DNA from: Clarkia xantiana subsp. parviflora
Taxonomy: Eukaryota > Streptophyta > Magnoliopsida > Myrtales > Onagraceae
Length of the DNA: 64,000 nucleotides
Assembly (NCBI GenBank): GCA_036873135.1
Contig: JAPTYO010000005.1
Span: forward strand, 11,324,166-11,388,165
Direction of reading: 5' to 3'
In this document: piece by piece, positions 46,774-58,363 of the stretch
Numbering within the stretch: position 1 is the first letter of the stretch
How the letters are laid out: the number at the start of each line of letters is the position of its first letter
Notes under the pieces: generated by a model
Database searches by the model: none
Told to the model about the DNA's origin: nothing
Seen by the model: only the letters and a program-made list of their open reading frames with translations
Made by a program: the position numbers and the translations under genes

Positions 46774-47178
46774 AAGGTGTCAACGGGTCTCGGGTACCCG
46801 CCCCGATTTCGACCCGCCGACATGTGGAACGGGTCCGGATTTGGGGTCGCGGGGCCCCACCCCTCCTCACTTGTTAATTTTACATATATATTTAATATAT
46901 GTATATATATAAAAATATGTGGGTAATATAACACATAGTCAAAATAAAAATGGCTCTAGTGTTGGTGATTTATATTTGGATTTTGAATTAAATTTGTAAT
47001 TGGTGCTTCGAATTTGGGGTTAAATTTGGATAGACTAAAAAGAGAATTTAGGATTTAACGTTTGAAATAATAAATTATGTCCCATGTGAGGCGACCCGTT
47101 CCGCCCCGAAAATGAATGGGAAGGGTATGGGTCGACCATGTCACCCGCGTGGCAAGTCCGGCCTTGTTGACACTCCTA
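46774..47178. mobile_element. Putative hAT-like MITE
   Basis: The ends AAGGTGTCAACGGG and, as complement, AGGAGTGTCAACAAGG are inverted relatives of the GTGTCAA-type ends of plant hAT elements. GC-rich CCCGCCCCG/GGCGACCCG segments lie just inside each end. No convincing 8-bp target duplication was found. Confidence 0.45.
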
Positions 47179-47921
47179 GCCGATCATATTCAACATGTTC
47201 AAATTTCTAGTACTTGCATTTTTTTTTCACATAATTATAGAGATCGGGGGATATTTATTCCACATGTTGATATTTTTATATCACATAGATCGGTCACTTA
47301 CCAAATTATATAACAAGTCAAAATATGAGTCAAATATGATTTTTGAAGTTTGACCTCTTACAGATAACATGTTACATCAAATATTATGAACTCAAACTAA
47401 TTATTTAGTTCTTTTATTTGACAGTTCAATTACATTGTGTACACCCTAATTAGTATTTAAATAAATAATTTGTAATTTCAAGCATAAACTTTATATTTTT
47501 GTGATTTAAATTTTTCTTTAATGTTGAATCAAATTTTGTTAGTATTATGGTATAAAATTGCATGAAAAGTGTATAGTTACGTTTGTATATGTCAATTTTG
47601 TCCATCTATGACTCTAAGTGGTTAAGTACATGTTTACATTCTTGACTCCTCAATGACTCACGTAATGTCGACCCAACTCATTGACAGATCTAACTCTAAT
47701 GCTGACTTAGTACCATAACTAAAGACAATAGTTAATTTTGTACTTAATTATACGCTTCTATTTCTCACGTTTATAACTACGTCATGTCATTCTTCTTTAT
47801 CACATGGATTTGTTTCTCACAACGAATCAACTTCAGGCCCGACTTGAGGCCCAATCAACCAAAGTTGTTGCTTGAGGCCTCGGGAAGAGAAGGTCTCAGT
47901 AATATTACTTACTGTAGTTTA
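47179..47921. other. AT-rich spacer
   Basis: No gene or complete repeat is recognisable. Confidence 0.4.
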
Positions 47922-48267
47922 GAGCATCCTCAATGCAAAACTCCAACTTCTCCACATAGGATTATGTCTTGTCTCTTGCCATTAGAGTATTCTTCATTTT
48001 GACGTCATCCTTTCTTGAAGGGGTTTAGTCTCTCTCATTCCATCATTATTATCTCATTATTTTTGTTATCTTCTCTAATACTTTTTGCTTTGTTGATTTA
48101 GTTTTTTAATATATAAAATATATATATAATTAAAGTTGGATTGAAAAATATAGACGAGCAGTGATGGACAATTCCTAGACACTCTTATTTTTATAACAAA
48201 ATAATTAGGTGGCGCTGATGTGACAGCAAGTTGGGGTAGGAGTTGGGACTTTGCATTGTGGATGATC
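47922..48267. mobile_element. Tourist-like MITE with TTA duplication
   Basis: The left end GAGCATCCTCAATGCAAA and the complement of the right end GATCATCCACAATGCAAA pair over about 35 bases (16 of the first 18). Flanking TTA occurs at 47919-47921 and 48268-48270. At 346 bp it has no coding capacity. Confidence 0.85.
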
Positions 48268-48270
48268 TTA

Positions 48271-49623
48271 GTGAGAACGAGGGGAAAATGTGGTTGTTAA
48301 ACATGTGTCAGTTTTGTTAATGCAATTAGTTAATTGCCATTATTAACTGTTTTCTGTTACTTTGTTTCAAGCAAAAAAGACCTTATAACCATAAATAATG
48401 TTTTCAATTATCACTCGTACTTTTAGTAAGTTTTGTACTTTCTAAATCTACAAAAGCAATTTGAAAAAAAAAAAATTATACAAAAGCAATTAATTACGTA
48501 TTTATTATTAAAATTCTTTATAAAAAGACTGTTAATAACAAAATTACTTATTTATAATTATTATTCACAAATTCCAATCTTTACTTTCATTACATTTTTC
48601 TGATTTTTATAGTCACGTCAGAAAAAGTCGGTAAAAATAATACTTCATATTTTATACTCATATTGCAATCCTCCCAGATGCCCAACCCTTCCCCTTCCCC
48701 TACCCCTCCCCTCCCCTCTCTGAGGAAGTTCTTCCTCGACTTTAGGGTTTAGGCGGTCGACGGCGAGAAGCTCAGTACGGCTGAGGCATGGACGTAGTCG
48801 AGATTAGGCGAGCTCTACCAACTAGCTGGATGATAGAACGAAGATGCATGTCGAGTTGGGTTAGGAACAGTGGTGCGGTCAAAGGCTGCTGATCGTCTTA
48901 CTCTGATGAGAAGATGCTGGAGCAGTGCAGCCAAAGTCGGCTGAATGCAGGGCGACCAGAGACTTAATGGTTACGGGGTTGGGAGAGGATCGGTGAGACG
49001 CGGTGGTTCTCGGGGTCGGCTGAACGACTTGTCGATGTAGGGGAGAAGATTGGTGGTGGCTTAGGACGATGGTGGATGTCTTGGAGGTCGTCGATCGGCG
49101 AATCGGAAGGTCCGGTGTCCTCTCCCTCCACCATCTAAACGTTGAGCAGATGCACTGCCGTGGGGGATTGCTGCAACTTATTCTAAACCCTAAACCGGAG
49201 AACCAGCCGGTTCATAAAAACCGGCCGGTTTGATTAAAACTGATACAAAAAACCGGGTTCGCTTACATCCTCCGCTTTTGCTCAAACCGGACAGCTAAAG
49301 GAACCGGTTCAAACCCAGTCGGACCGCCGGTTCTGATAACACTGGTTGCAGCGTCATTGACTTCGCCCCCAGAGGGCCCGACGCCACACAAGTAACCAGT
49401 AACCACCCATCGGATCAGAACTTAGAAACATAGTTGTGTAATACATACGCGTATATATATATATTGTAAACATCAGAGGAAACCAAAGATTCAACCCCAC
49501 AACAATAAATAAATAAATAAAAATAGCTGCGATGAAATGGTACGGAGAAGAATGACTCTGTACAGAAAGGAAACCACACTTGATCACCGCCACTACCACT
49601 ATTCCACTATCAAACAATCAACC
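48271..49623. other. Intergenic DNA with a possible hAT-like end
   Basis: 48271-48670 is AT-rich with nothing recognisable. 48670-49180 is GC-rich and gene-like in composition but has no frame I recognise. 49190-49345 is rich in ACCGGTT motifs and ends CCGGTTCTGATAACACTGG, resembling a hAT-type end; no matching left end was found. 49346-49623 is the 3' flank of gene 2. Confidence 0.4.
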
Positions 49624-49791
49624 TTAAAAATTGTCCTTTGCTAGCCTCATTACTCTCAAGGCTTCTGCTTCGTCTGCAGATTCCGGAATACCCAATGACT
49701 CCCTAATTTCACTACTTGTAGTCCGCAGAAATGGATTGCATGCTTTCTCCACCTTCAAACTTGTTGGAATCTGCCACCACCAACACATATC

Positions 49792-49858
<67 letters not shown>

Positions 49859-52800
49859 GGAACAAAACAATAAGAACAGTAATTGCTTGAAATACAAGCT
49901 ATGTCTGAGTAAAGCTTGCGTAGACTTACTGTTGATAAGCTTTTACTTCGAAGATGAGCAACACGAGCTGCATATGCTTGTAGTGCCTCGTTGTTGGGCT
50001 CTACTGACAATGCAAACTTGGAATTACTCTGTCAAATAATCCATGTCCATTTATTAGTGTTAATAAAGTTGAAGACAAAAAACAAAAGATACTGGTAGAT
50101 AAGAAGCGCATTCAGTTCAATCCTAAAGAAAAACAATTGGACTAACCAACGTGTATTCATGCCCACAGTATATCTCCGTGTCATCTGGTAGAGACATAAT
50201 CCTTTTAAGAGAAGCAAGCATCTGTTAAAAGAAACCAAACTTTAATATGTAATCACCACAGGAGAAGAGAACAAGGGCCGTAAATAATAATTATTATATA
50301 TGATAATAATAAGGGTTAACAGGTCTTTAGTCCATGATGTTTGACCACTTTTGCAGATTTTTCTAGTTTTGGTCCGACCGTTACATTCCGTCTATTTTTT
50401 CCGTTAAGTGACATGTGCAAGTGACGTGATCCACCATAAACTATCAATTTTGTTCAAATTTGGGGGAATTGACCCATTGAACAAAATTTAGGGTGTCAAT
50501 TCCCCCAAATTTGAACAAAATTGAAAGTTCAGGGTGGATCACGTGACTTGCACATGTCACTTAACAGAAAAAATAGATGGAATGTAACGGTCGGACCAAA
50601 GCTAGAAAAATCTGCAAACATATGGTACCAAAACTGGGAAAAAAAACATCATTTACCAAAACACTTTTTTGGTTAAACATCATGGACCAAAAGGCCTGTT
50701 AACCCTAATAATAATAATAATAATAATAATAAAGTGAGTTGACTCTACGTATCCTAACCTAGTTGATTGCACTTTATCTCTTAAATATTTAGCTCCTACA
50801 ATCTTCCTATACATTTCAGTTACAGATCTTACTTGTGCAGTTATACTACAACCGTACTCTCTCACAGCCAGTAAAGGTATTTGGATAGAGTAGAAAGTTG
50901 CAACAGTCGGGGTGAAAATGAAACCATTCATGAATTGATCCTTTGCCAATCTGGTGACTAAATAAAGAAACATGCAATGGCCAATCCAAAAGCCTCCCAA
51001 TTCTACTATGCCACTATATACATATGAAAAATGATATGCTTAATAATCTATACATTTAGGGAAGAGTTAGACAAAAATGACTTTGGAGAATATCCCTTCT
51101 ACACTTTAATAAGTAGATTTGAGAAAAAGTGAAAACAAGATACCTCCTGAGGAGTTCCTTCGAAAAGCTTGCCGCAGGATAAGCTGAACAATGTGTCACC
51201 AGTAAAGACAGCCTTTGACCCAGCAAAGTAGAAGCTAACATGGCCTGCAAATAGCAATCATTTTTCTTTTTAAATAAATGATGCTTTTTTTTGTAGCACT
51301 GAGAGTCTTTTTGATATGTCCAAACAGGGCACCCTCAACGCCAAAATAGTTAATTACCATAGACTCAATCCAAGAGGAATCCATTCTTAGGTGTAGTTTG
51401 TAACTGATACTAGACCTTTAAATTCTGATTTTTTTTATAGTTGATGCAAAATGCTTTGAAGATAGCAAATCATCATTAACATCATACCTCGAGTATGCCC
51501 AGGGGTGTCCATAAAAAGCACTTCGTGACCAGCAAACATCCATTTATCCCCATCATCCAGAGCTATGTCAATTCCCGGAATTCTATCCTTGTCTTTTCCT
51601 GAACCAATTACCTGCAAATGTCGAGCAAAAACTTTTACTATCTCTAACATTTGTGTGATGGGTACTTTCCTACAGTAACTAAAGCAACTAGACAAAATGA
51701 TGCCGCTTAAGAGACTTGAGATTATATTTAAGAAGACTATCAATGCAATGTATAGACTGTAGATCAAGACAGAGTATAGATCATTGCATACACACTTATT
51801 ATTGAATCGTTTCAATTTATACCTACATGAATTGGTCCTTTAAAAATGTTATCATTGGTTCATGACCTATTGATTTACCTACACGTAAATATAAGTGAAA
51901 TAACAGTGCCCTTATCACTTCTTTGTACTCATTATCCACACAACTGAAAATAAATCATAGAAAATAATTGATGCAATTGCTTTCTACTAAGATCGCAGAC
52001 TCATTATCAAGTTTAATTAATCTGGTATAGTAAATTAATTAAAAGATTAGAAAGAAAAGAGACATGGAATGATGGAAACTAGACTGAGGAAATGACGGTA
52101 ACATACCTTAGCACCATATCTAGCTTTTAACTCTAAATTACCACCAGTGTGGTCATAGTGATGATGCGTGTTCAGTATATATGTGAGGTTTCGGTTTTTT
52201 CTACTCAGAGCATCAATAACCGGACGAGATTCAGAAGGATCAACAACTCCAACTGTTCCTGTATTCTCATCATACAAGACATATGCATAGTTGTCCCTGA
52301 GACATGGTACCTGAAAACAAATGGATCAGAGATTAGGAACAAAATGTTTTAGAAACTTATTTAAACCGGCATAATGAAAGGCAGATATAACAAACTTGTC
52401 ATAACTTAAAAAATACATCAACATGGATAAAGAGACATAAATAATAGGAAACGAGATTTATAGGCCATGTCCTTAAATGCTAGAGAAGAGAAGACGATGA
52501 GAGAGGCCACCAAGTTAGAAACATTTAACTATACAGAAATACCAGAGCATTAATTTGTCTCAGAGTCACCTCACACTCCTAAAAAAATGTGTTTATAGTA
52601 GCCAGTTTGTCATGCTAAGTGAACTATTCAGAGCTAAGACATGGAGGAGAATGTCATTGTAAGGGTGCACAAAGAAAGATTGGGTAATTAGTTTGCAAAA
52701 GCATGATGAACTAGATTAAATTCATCAACACTCGGGACATAACTAATATAGAAAATAAGATTCCTCCACTCACCAATTCAATTTGCAACGAGGATGATGC

Positions 52801-53769
52801 ACTAGTAACACTACAAAATTGAGTGACTTTCAATGATCTACTAGCACCCCACAAAGTCTTGAACGGTAAGGATAACAGCCTTATAAGGCTATAAGGAAGA
52901 CCTTTCCTCAAACAAAGTTGTCTCATGCCAGGCCAAACACATAGCTCGCCCTTTCCCTGAATGAGCAAATGCGACAATGTTATTGTAGAAATAAAAAGAA
53001 ATCATGTGCTCTCTGAAAAATCAAAGAGCTCGATATGAGAACAATAGAAATAAGTTGGATACCATATACTGAAACAAACCCCAAATACTAGCATATACTA
53101 TCATTATATTAACGTTCTAAACCAAACTAGTTAGTTCATCGCAGTATCACAAACATTCTCCCTTCACCCTTTCCTGGCAGTACTGCTCTTTAAAATTCAT
53201 TCTGTGATAAATGATATAGAAAAGAAAACCATGCGTCACCAATTAAAACCACTTGGGACTTCTTAAACATGATCCTATAAAACCATGGATGTATTGACTT
53301 CCCAAAATTCACGTAGTTGTTAAATTTTAACATCGTTTAAGCCAAGGCAAACAACTTCAGCCACTTAAAGGATTCACCTCACTGATGTGGAGGACTTAAA
53401 AACCTCACAAGCCAACAGACTGATCGTTCCAGCTACCTAACTTCATCATGTATCAACTAAAAGCATAATGGACAACTTTTAAGTAAAGTCGGAGCATATC
53501 ACAAATCGGATCCGTATACTGACCAATACAAAATTCCATCAGAGTTTGCACAATCAAGCAAACCGATCCTTTAAATTTATTGGATGTCGAGTTAGATCAC
53601 AATCCAAGTAACGAAAAGCAGAGCAAGATTGAAAAGCAAGCGACAGAAGCTGAAAGGAATTACGCGGCTGCAACACTAGAGAAATTTACAATAGACAGAA
53701 AGAGATTAAACAAACCCTAGTACGAGGAAAGGAGGCCATCGCAGACGAAGCTTTGGAGATCGTCTGCAT
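49624..53769 (-). CDS. Glyoxalase II (hydroxyacylglutathione hydrolase)
   Basis: Eight exons: 53769-53716, 52956-52774, 52310-52107, 51611-51488, 51244-51144, 50221-50147, 50028-49930, 49770-49624. They sum to 987 nt, 328 residues plus TAA, all with GT-AG introns. The enzyme hydrolyses S-lactoylglutathione to lactate and glutathione, the second step of methylglyoxal detoxification. The metallo-beta-lactamase motif T127-H-H-H-Y-D-H133 is intact. Other family segments are [37 protein letters not shown] and KACNPFLRT. Residues 1-79 are rich in Arg, Lys and Ser and poor in acids, which suggests an organelle transit peptide, as in the mitochondrial Arabidopsis GLX2 forms. A second in-frame ATG follows ten codons later. 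Intron 5 carries a foldback element and intron 6 is small and clean. Confidence 0.95.
49796..49856. repeat. (TA)n microsatellite in last intron of gene 2
   Basis: About 30 TA units lie 26 bases upstream of the last exon's splice site, on the gene's transcribed strand. The tract is likely to vary in length between individuals. Confidence 0.95.
50313..50705. mobile_element. Foldback MITE inside gene 2 intron
   Basis: GGGTTAACAGG at the left pairs with CCTGTTAACCC at the right. The arms pair over more than 150 bases and include TTGGTCCGACCGTTACATT and GATCACGTGACTTGCACATG. Both flanks read TAATAATAA (50304-50312, 50706-50714), though this lies in a simple ATA repeat. It lies within the intron 50222-51143. 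Confidence 0.85.
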
Positions 53770-54876
53770 CTCCCCTTCGGCTTTGGAAATCACTTTGTTT
53801 TAAGAGAGAGAAACGGAAAGATGGAGGTGGGTAGGCACCTTTTAATTTTATGGCAGTTGTCACTCACTCCAGTCTATCTTTTCTCCATCATCATTCTTTT
53901 TTCTTTTTTTTCTTTTCATTTCATTTCCTTTTTCTTTTTGCTAAAATATCATTTCATTTCATTTTGGCAAGGAGTTTTATTTTGTTCTCTTTCTAGATAA
54001 CGCCAACAACTTTCATGCTACTTGTTTCTTTTTCTTTTTATAATTAATAATAATTAATTTAGTTGGCTAATTTTCGCTTTTCTTCTGCTAAAATTATTGC
54101 TATATTTTTATAGTAATTTAATAACTAGTGCCACACTATCCATATCTAATTAGAAAATGTTCCGGGCTTTGCACGAATTTTGTAATAGAGAATAAGACGT
54201 ACGTCTTAGTTAATTTATCCATAAATTTGTGAGTGAGTGTTTTCGATATACACTTATTCTCTTTTAGGTGTTTTTTTAATTCAACAACATTCTAGAATAT
54301 ATTTGTTTGAATTGTTGGATTTTAAAGTAGCCATGCTATTAAAAATTATTTTTCTAGTTAAATTTAGAAGTATAAATTAGATGTACACAAATAAATAAGC
54401 ATGATCAATAATGATCATAATTCTAAAAAGAAAAGAAAAAAAGATAATGATCGTTATTATTACACTAACTATGTGCATTTCTCGCGCATCTCGTTGGGTG
54501 ACTTATCAAATATGTATAATTAACAAACTAATATTCGATGAAATTTATATTGACTATTTGTAATATGTTGAAACACTATTTTAAAATAAAATATCAATCT
54601 AAAATTTGAAAAAGTAAACGAAAGACTGAAAATATTGAACCATAAAATACCATTGCACAAATTCACAAATAAATTTTAGATACCCGTACCGAATGCTACC
54701 TTTGGTCGTCGGATCTGTGTCAAACGTTTGTTCTTAAACATATATGGCTTCGATGACCACCGGCGATCTCTCGCCAGAGATAGAGATGACTCTGCCACTG
54801 AGACTGTCAACCGCCCGTACCGCCTGGTATCTTCGTTCGCTGACTCCGCATCAAGCGTCTGTTAAAAATCACCGAA
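53770..54876. promoter_or_regulatory. 5' flank of gene 2
   Basis: Directly upstream on the minus strand is a pyrimidine/purine-skewed leader (53790-53960 on the plus strand is T-rich). No distinct TATA box could be assigned. 54000-54700 is AT-rich with nothing recognised. Confidence 0.35.
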
Positions 54877-55100
54877 ATTTTATTTTCGATTAGTTATACA
54901 TTGAATCTTGTACAGTCCGAAATTTTAATTGCGATTAATTGCATACATTGAATCTTGAACGGTTCGAAATCAGAGAAATTTTAACTGCGACTAATAGCAT
55001 ACGTTGAATCTTGAACGGTCCCAAATTTTAATTGCGATTAATTGTATACATTGAATCTTTAACGGTTTGAAATCAGGGAAATTTTAATTGTGATTAATTG
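54877..55100. repeat. Imperfect tandem repeats with ACATTGAATCTTGAACGG
   Basis: Four to five copies of a 55-70-bp unit contain GAAATTTTAATTGCGATTAAT and CATACATTGAATCTTGAACGG variants. Confidence 0.8.
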
Positions 55101-55592
55101 TAACTTAAAAACTCTCAGGTCCTTAGTTCAATCAATGTTATAGAGTTAATGACTACAAAACCCTTAACACAATTGTCATAAATGCATCGATTAAAGTAAA
55201 AAACAAAAGCTTCAGCTCCACATTCACTATGTTATTATATTTCCTTCAGAATTTATAATATATATAGATATTCTAAGTTGTACTTTTTCAGTCCAAGTCA
55301 CAAGCCCAACTGCCATGCTTTTATTTAATTTCATTAAATTAAAATTTTCTGATCATATTAATTTTATTTTTTTTGCCGATTCGGATCATGTTAATTCAAA
55401 GATAGATAAATACAATTATTTTGTAAGTTAAATTAAGAAAATTTAAAAATTATTTTATATGTAAATTTAGAAGGATGAAATTAGATGTAAATTTATTTAA
55501 AAAAAATAGATGTAAATATAAAATAAAGTATATAAGATATAATATATGATCATGATAATATTAAAGTAGAATGCTTATCTATATATATATAT
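55101..55592. other. AT-rich spacer
   Basis: Nothing recognisable. Confidence 0.4.
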
Positions 55593-56199
55593 GGGTTAAA
55601 GGTACTTTTCATATCACATGTTTGACCGAATGTGGCTTTTAGTACTGGATGTTTAGTTTTGTATACTTTTGGTACCAAACGTTTGAAAAAATGTGGCTTT
55701 TGGTACATCCGTTAATTGGCCGTTAGTTTTGGCCGTTAAATGACATGTGCAAGTCACGTGATCGACTCTAAACTTTTAATTTTGTTCAATTTAGTCCATC
55801 AAATATATTCATAACTTTTATTTTGTTTAATTTAGTCCTAAAGCTTCAAAATCGAACCCAATTGGGACTTATCCCCAATTGGGTAAATTTGACCCAAATG
55901 GGGCTATGTCAATTGAATTCGATTAGTTTAATTGGGTCCGATTTGAAGTGTTATGACTAAGTTAAACAAAATAAAAGTTAGGAATATATTTGAGGGACTA
56001 AATTGAACAAAATGAAAAGATTAGAGTCGATCACGTGACTTGCACATGTCATTTAACGGCCAAAACTAAAGGCCAACTAACGGATGTACCAAAAGCCACA
56101 TTTTTTCAAACGTTTGTTACCAAAAGTATAAAAAACTAAACATCCAGTACTAAAAGTCACATTCGGTCAAACATGTGGTATGAAAAGTGCATTTAACCA
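55593..56199. mobile_element. Foldback Mutator-like MITE
   Basis: The left GGGTTAAAGGTACTTTTCAT and the complement of the right TGGTTAAATGCACTTTTCAT start arms that pair over about 250 bases, including TTTTGGCCGTTAAATGACAT and GCAAGTCACGTGATCGA. Flanks TATATATAT and TGTATATAT match at 8 of 9. Confidence 0.8.
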
Positions 56200-56235
56200 T
56201 GTATATATAATAGCAACAGGAGAAATCATGTAATA

Positions 56236-56374
56236 TGGTGTTGTGGTTCAGCGTTTCATCCCTTAACTAGAGGTCAGGGGTTCAATCCCCGCTAGTGACC
56301 ATGGGAATGGAAAAATATTATAAATTAGGTCGGCAGTCAGCTATTACAGTTTCAATTCACTGAATTAAAAAAAA
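56236..56374 (+). mobile_element. tRNA-derived SINE-like copy
   Basis: A tRNA-like head has an A-box-like TGGTTCAGCGT and a consensus B box GGTTCAATCCC (about 56279-56289), followed by an unrelated body and an A-run near 56367-56374. It does not fold as a full tRNA, so it is read as a SINE or tRNA-derived relic. Confidence 0.55.
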
Positions 56375-57606
56375 TTTAATTAACAAATTCAATTAATACT
56401 CTGATAATTACCTTCAACATCACCATAATCGAGACAAATCAGCTCGGCTTCTTAGCTCTTTATCCGCCTTGATCTTTGACTGTTGTCGTTGGTGTTATGG
56501 TGGAGTGGTCGAGATCAGGTGGTGCAGCTGGGAGACTGGAGGAGATGTCAGGGCGGTGGTGCATGCAGAGCCTGAGGTCGTATGAAGGGCTAGCTATGGT
56601 CGCGAGTTCCAACCCAGATCTGCGGGATGGTGGTGGTGGCATGCGTAGTCGATAGGAAAATGAATCATCGTCGTCAGATTCAACAGAGTAATGGGAGAAG
56701 GAGATGGATGGGCTCAACAATATTTTAGATGTAGTCGAAGAGGGACTTAGAGTTCTTGACAAGAGCGGGGGTGGTGGGCGTTGCCTGCGGCAACAAATGG
56801 TGCGGTGGTGGCAGAGATATGGCGACTTGGCAAGGATGGAAAACTTCATCTTTGTCATAAAGATGGTGATGTTTCTTTTTTCCGAGTGGCTCCACCATTT
56901 ATGGTCCTCTTTATTGGAATTTCATCTATAGAGAAATGGAGACATGTGTCACTTTTTTTAAGGTAAACCGATAGGTGTGATTGTGTGAAGATGAAGACTG
57001 AATAATTTAATAATACCGTGATTTTTTTTCCAAGGAATACTGTGAGTTTATAAAGAAAAGAATACAGTGAAATAATTTAATAATAATAATAAATAAATAA
57101 TAAAAACAGGACAATCAGAATTTGGTTATTAAATTAAAAGTGGGCGCGGATCTCAAGCATTTTAATCCAACGGTGGTTAGTTTAAATACTAGAACTCAAA
57201 AAACTAGAAAGAGCATTCCACTTCTAGAAGGCACTCTAGCTATTTTATTAGGTTGGGCTGTTTTAGAATTTTTTTTTAATAAAACAAAAGTAATATCTTA
57301 TTTTTTCGGTAATGCAAAAGCAACTTAGCAACGTTATAGTAAATAGAAAGACATAAATTGTCAATGCATATTTTTTTTTTGCTACAACGACGTAGACTTT
57401 CAAAAGAACTTTGGTTTATTGAAAATTTGAAAGTAAAACACATTTTATTGCTGGGCTAGAAGATAATTGATATAGAAAATTGATATATTATACTACACTC
57501 AATAAATATAAATGTTTATAACAATATGTTGAATAATGGTAATGACTAATTCACTATTTTATAAATAATACAAATCCAAAATAATTACTTTATGTTTTTT
57601 TATAGA
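56375..57606. other. Unassigned DNA with a 68-codon ORF
   Basis: 56460-56960 is GC-richer with frames on both strands that look low-complexity. A plus-strand frame at 57122-57328 encodes a basic N-terminus and a single hydrophobic segment (EGTLAILLGWAVLEFFF). I could not assign it to any family. The rest is AT-rich. Confidence 0.35.
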
Positions 57607-58309
57607 TGATGGGTTCCGATATAGCCGTTAGGCCCATTAACGACGACTAAACGGTGAAGTAGGCCCACTGGGCCCCAAAAGAGGCTTAGAAGACCAATAC
57701 GAGGGGTCCCGATAAGGTCGGTCCCGAAATATGAGCTGAACGCTCCCGATGACATGCCTTTAAGTAGGCCCCGATGATATGCCTTTGAGTAGGCCCCGAT
57801 GATATGCCTTTAAGTAGGCCCCGATGATATGCCTTTGAGTAGGCCCCAATATTGAATCCCTGAGAATGCTGGCCCTGTCCCGATGACGAGGGGCCCCGAG
57901 CGGTGACCAAAGGAGATAACTTTGGAGTCCCCGACATCCGTCAAGACTTGCTACCACAGGATGAGGCCGAGAAACACGCCCACTATCAACATAGTGGGGA
58001 AGTGGCCTGAAAAGACGGAACATGGGCAAGTCGCCGAGATAAATGGAACGTGGGCTAACTGCCCCCAGCAGTTATCGCAACAGGTAACTGGGGTAACTCC
58101 TCCCCTATATAAAGGAAGGAGTTACCTCAGGATTGATACATTGACATTCACATACTGATACTTGCTTGCCTACATCGAGATACTCATTTAAGCATCGGAG
58201 AGGGATTCTGGGTCACCGCCCGATCTATCCCCTTCTTGCAGGATTACTTGGAGCGAAGGAGTTCGGACTTCCGTCAAGAACGTACCGGAGTTCCAACCGT
58301 GATCCAACA
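57607..58309 (+). repeat. 5' LTR
   Basis: It begins TGATGGGTTCCGATATAG and ends GTGATCCAACA. Imperfect repeats of GTAGGCCCCGATGATATGCC lie at 57765-57850. A TATA box (CCTATATAAAGG) is at 58104-58115. Confidence 0.92.
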
Positions 58310-58363
58310 TTGACGCCGTCTGTGGGAATCGTAACAAAAAGCAAAGATAGCTTCTACCCAATT

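Noticed and set aside
49731..50039. 102-codon plus-strand frame with IYIYIY run
   Set aside because: Produced by the (TA)n microsatellite and antisense to glyoxalase II exons.
56236..56310. Possible tRNA gene
   Set aside because: The B box is good but the acceptor stem and anticodon arm do not pair. A SINE head fits better.
56460..56858. 132-codon minus-strand frame, proline/serine-rich
   Set aside because: Low-complexity composition, no domain, and an opposing frame of similar quality; no splice or start context supports it.
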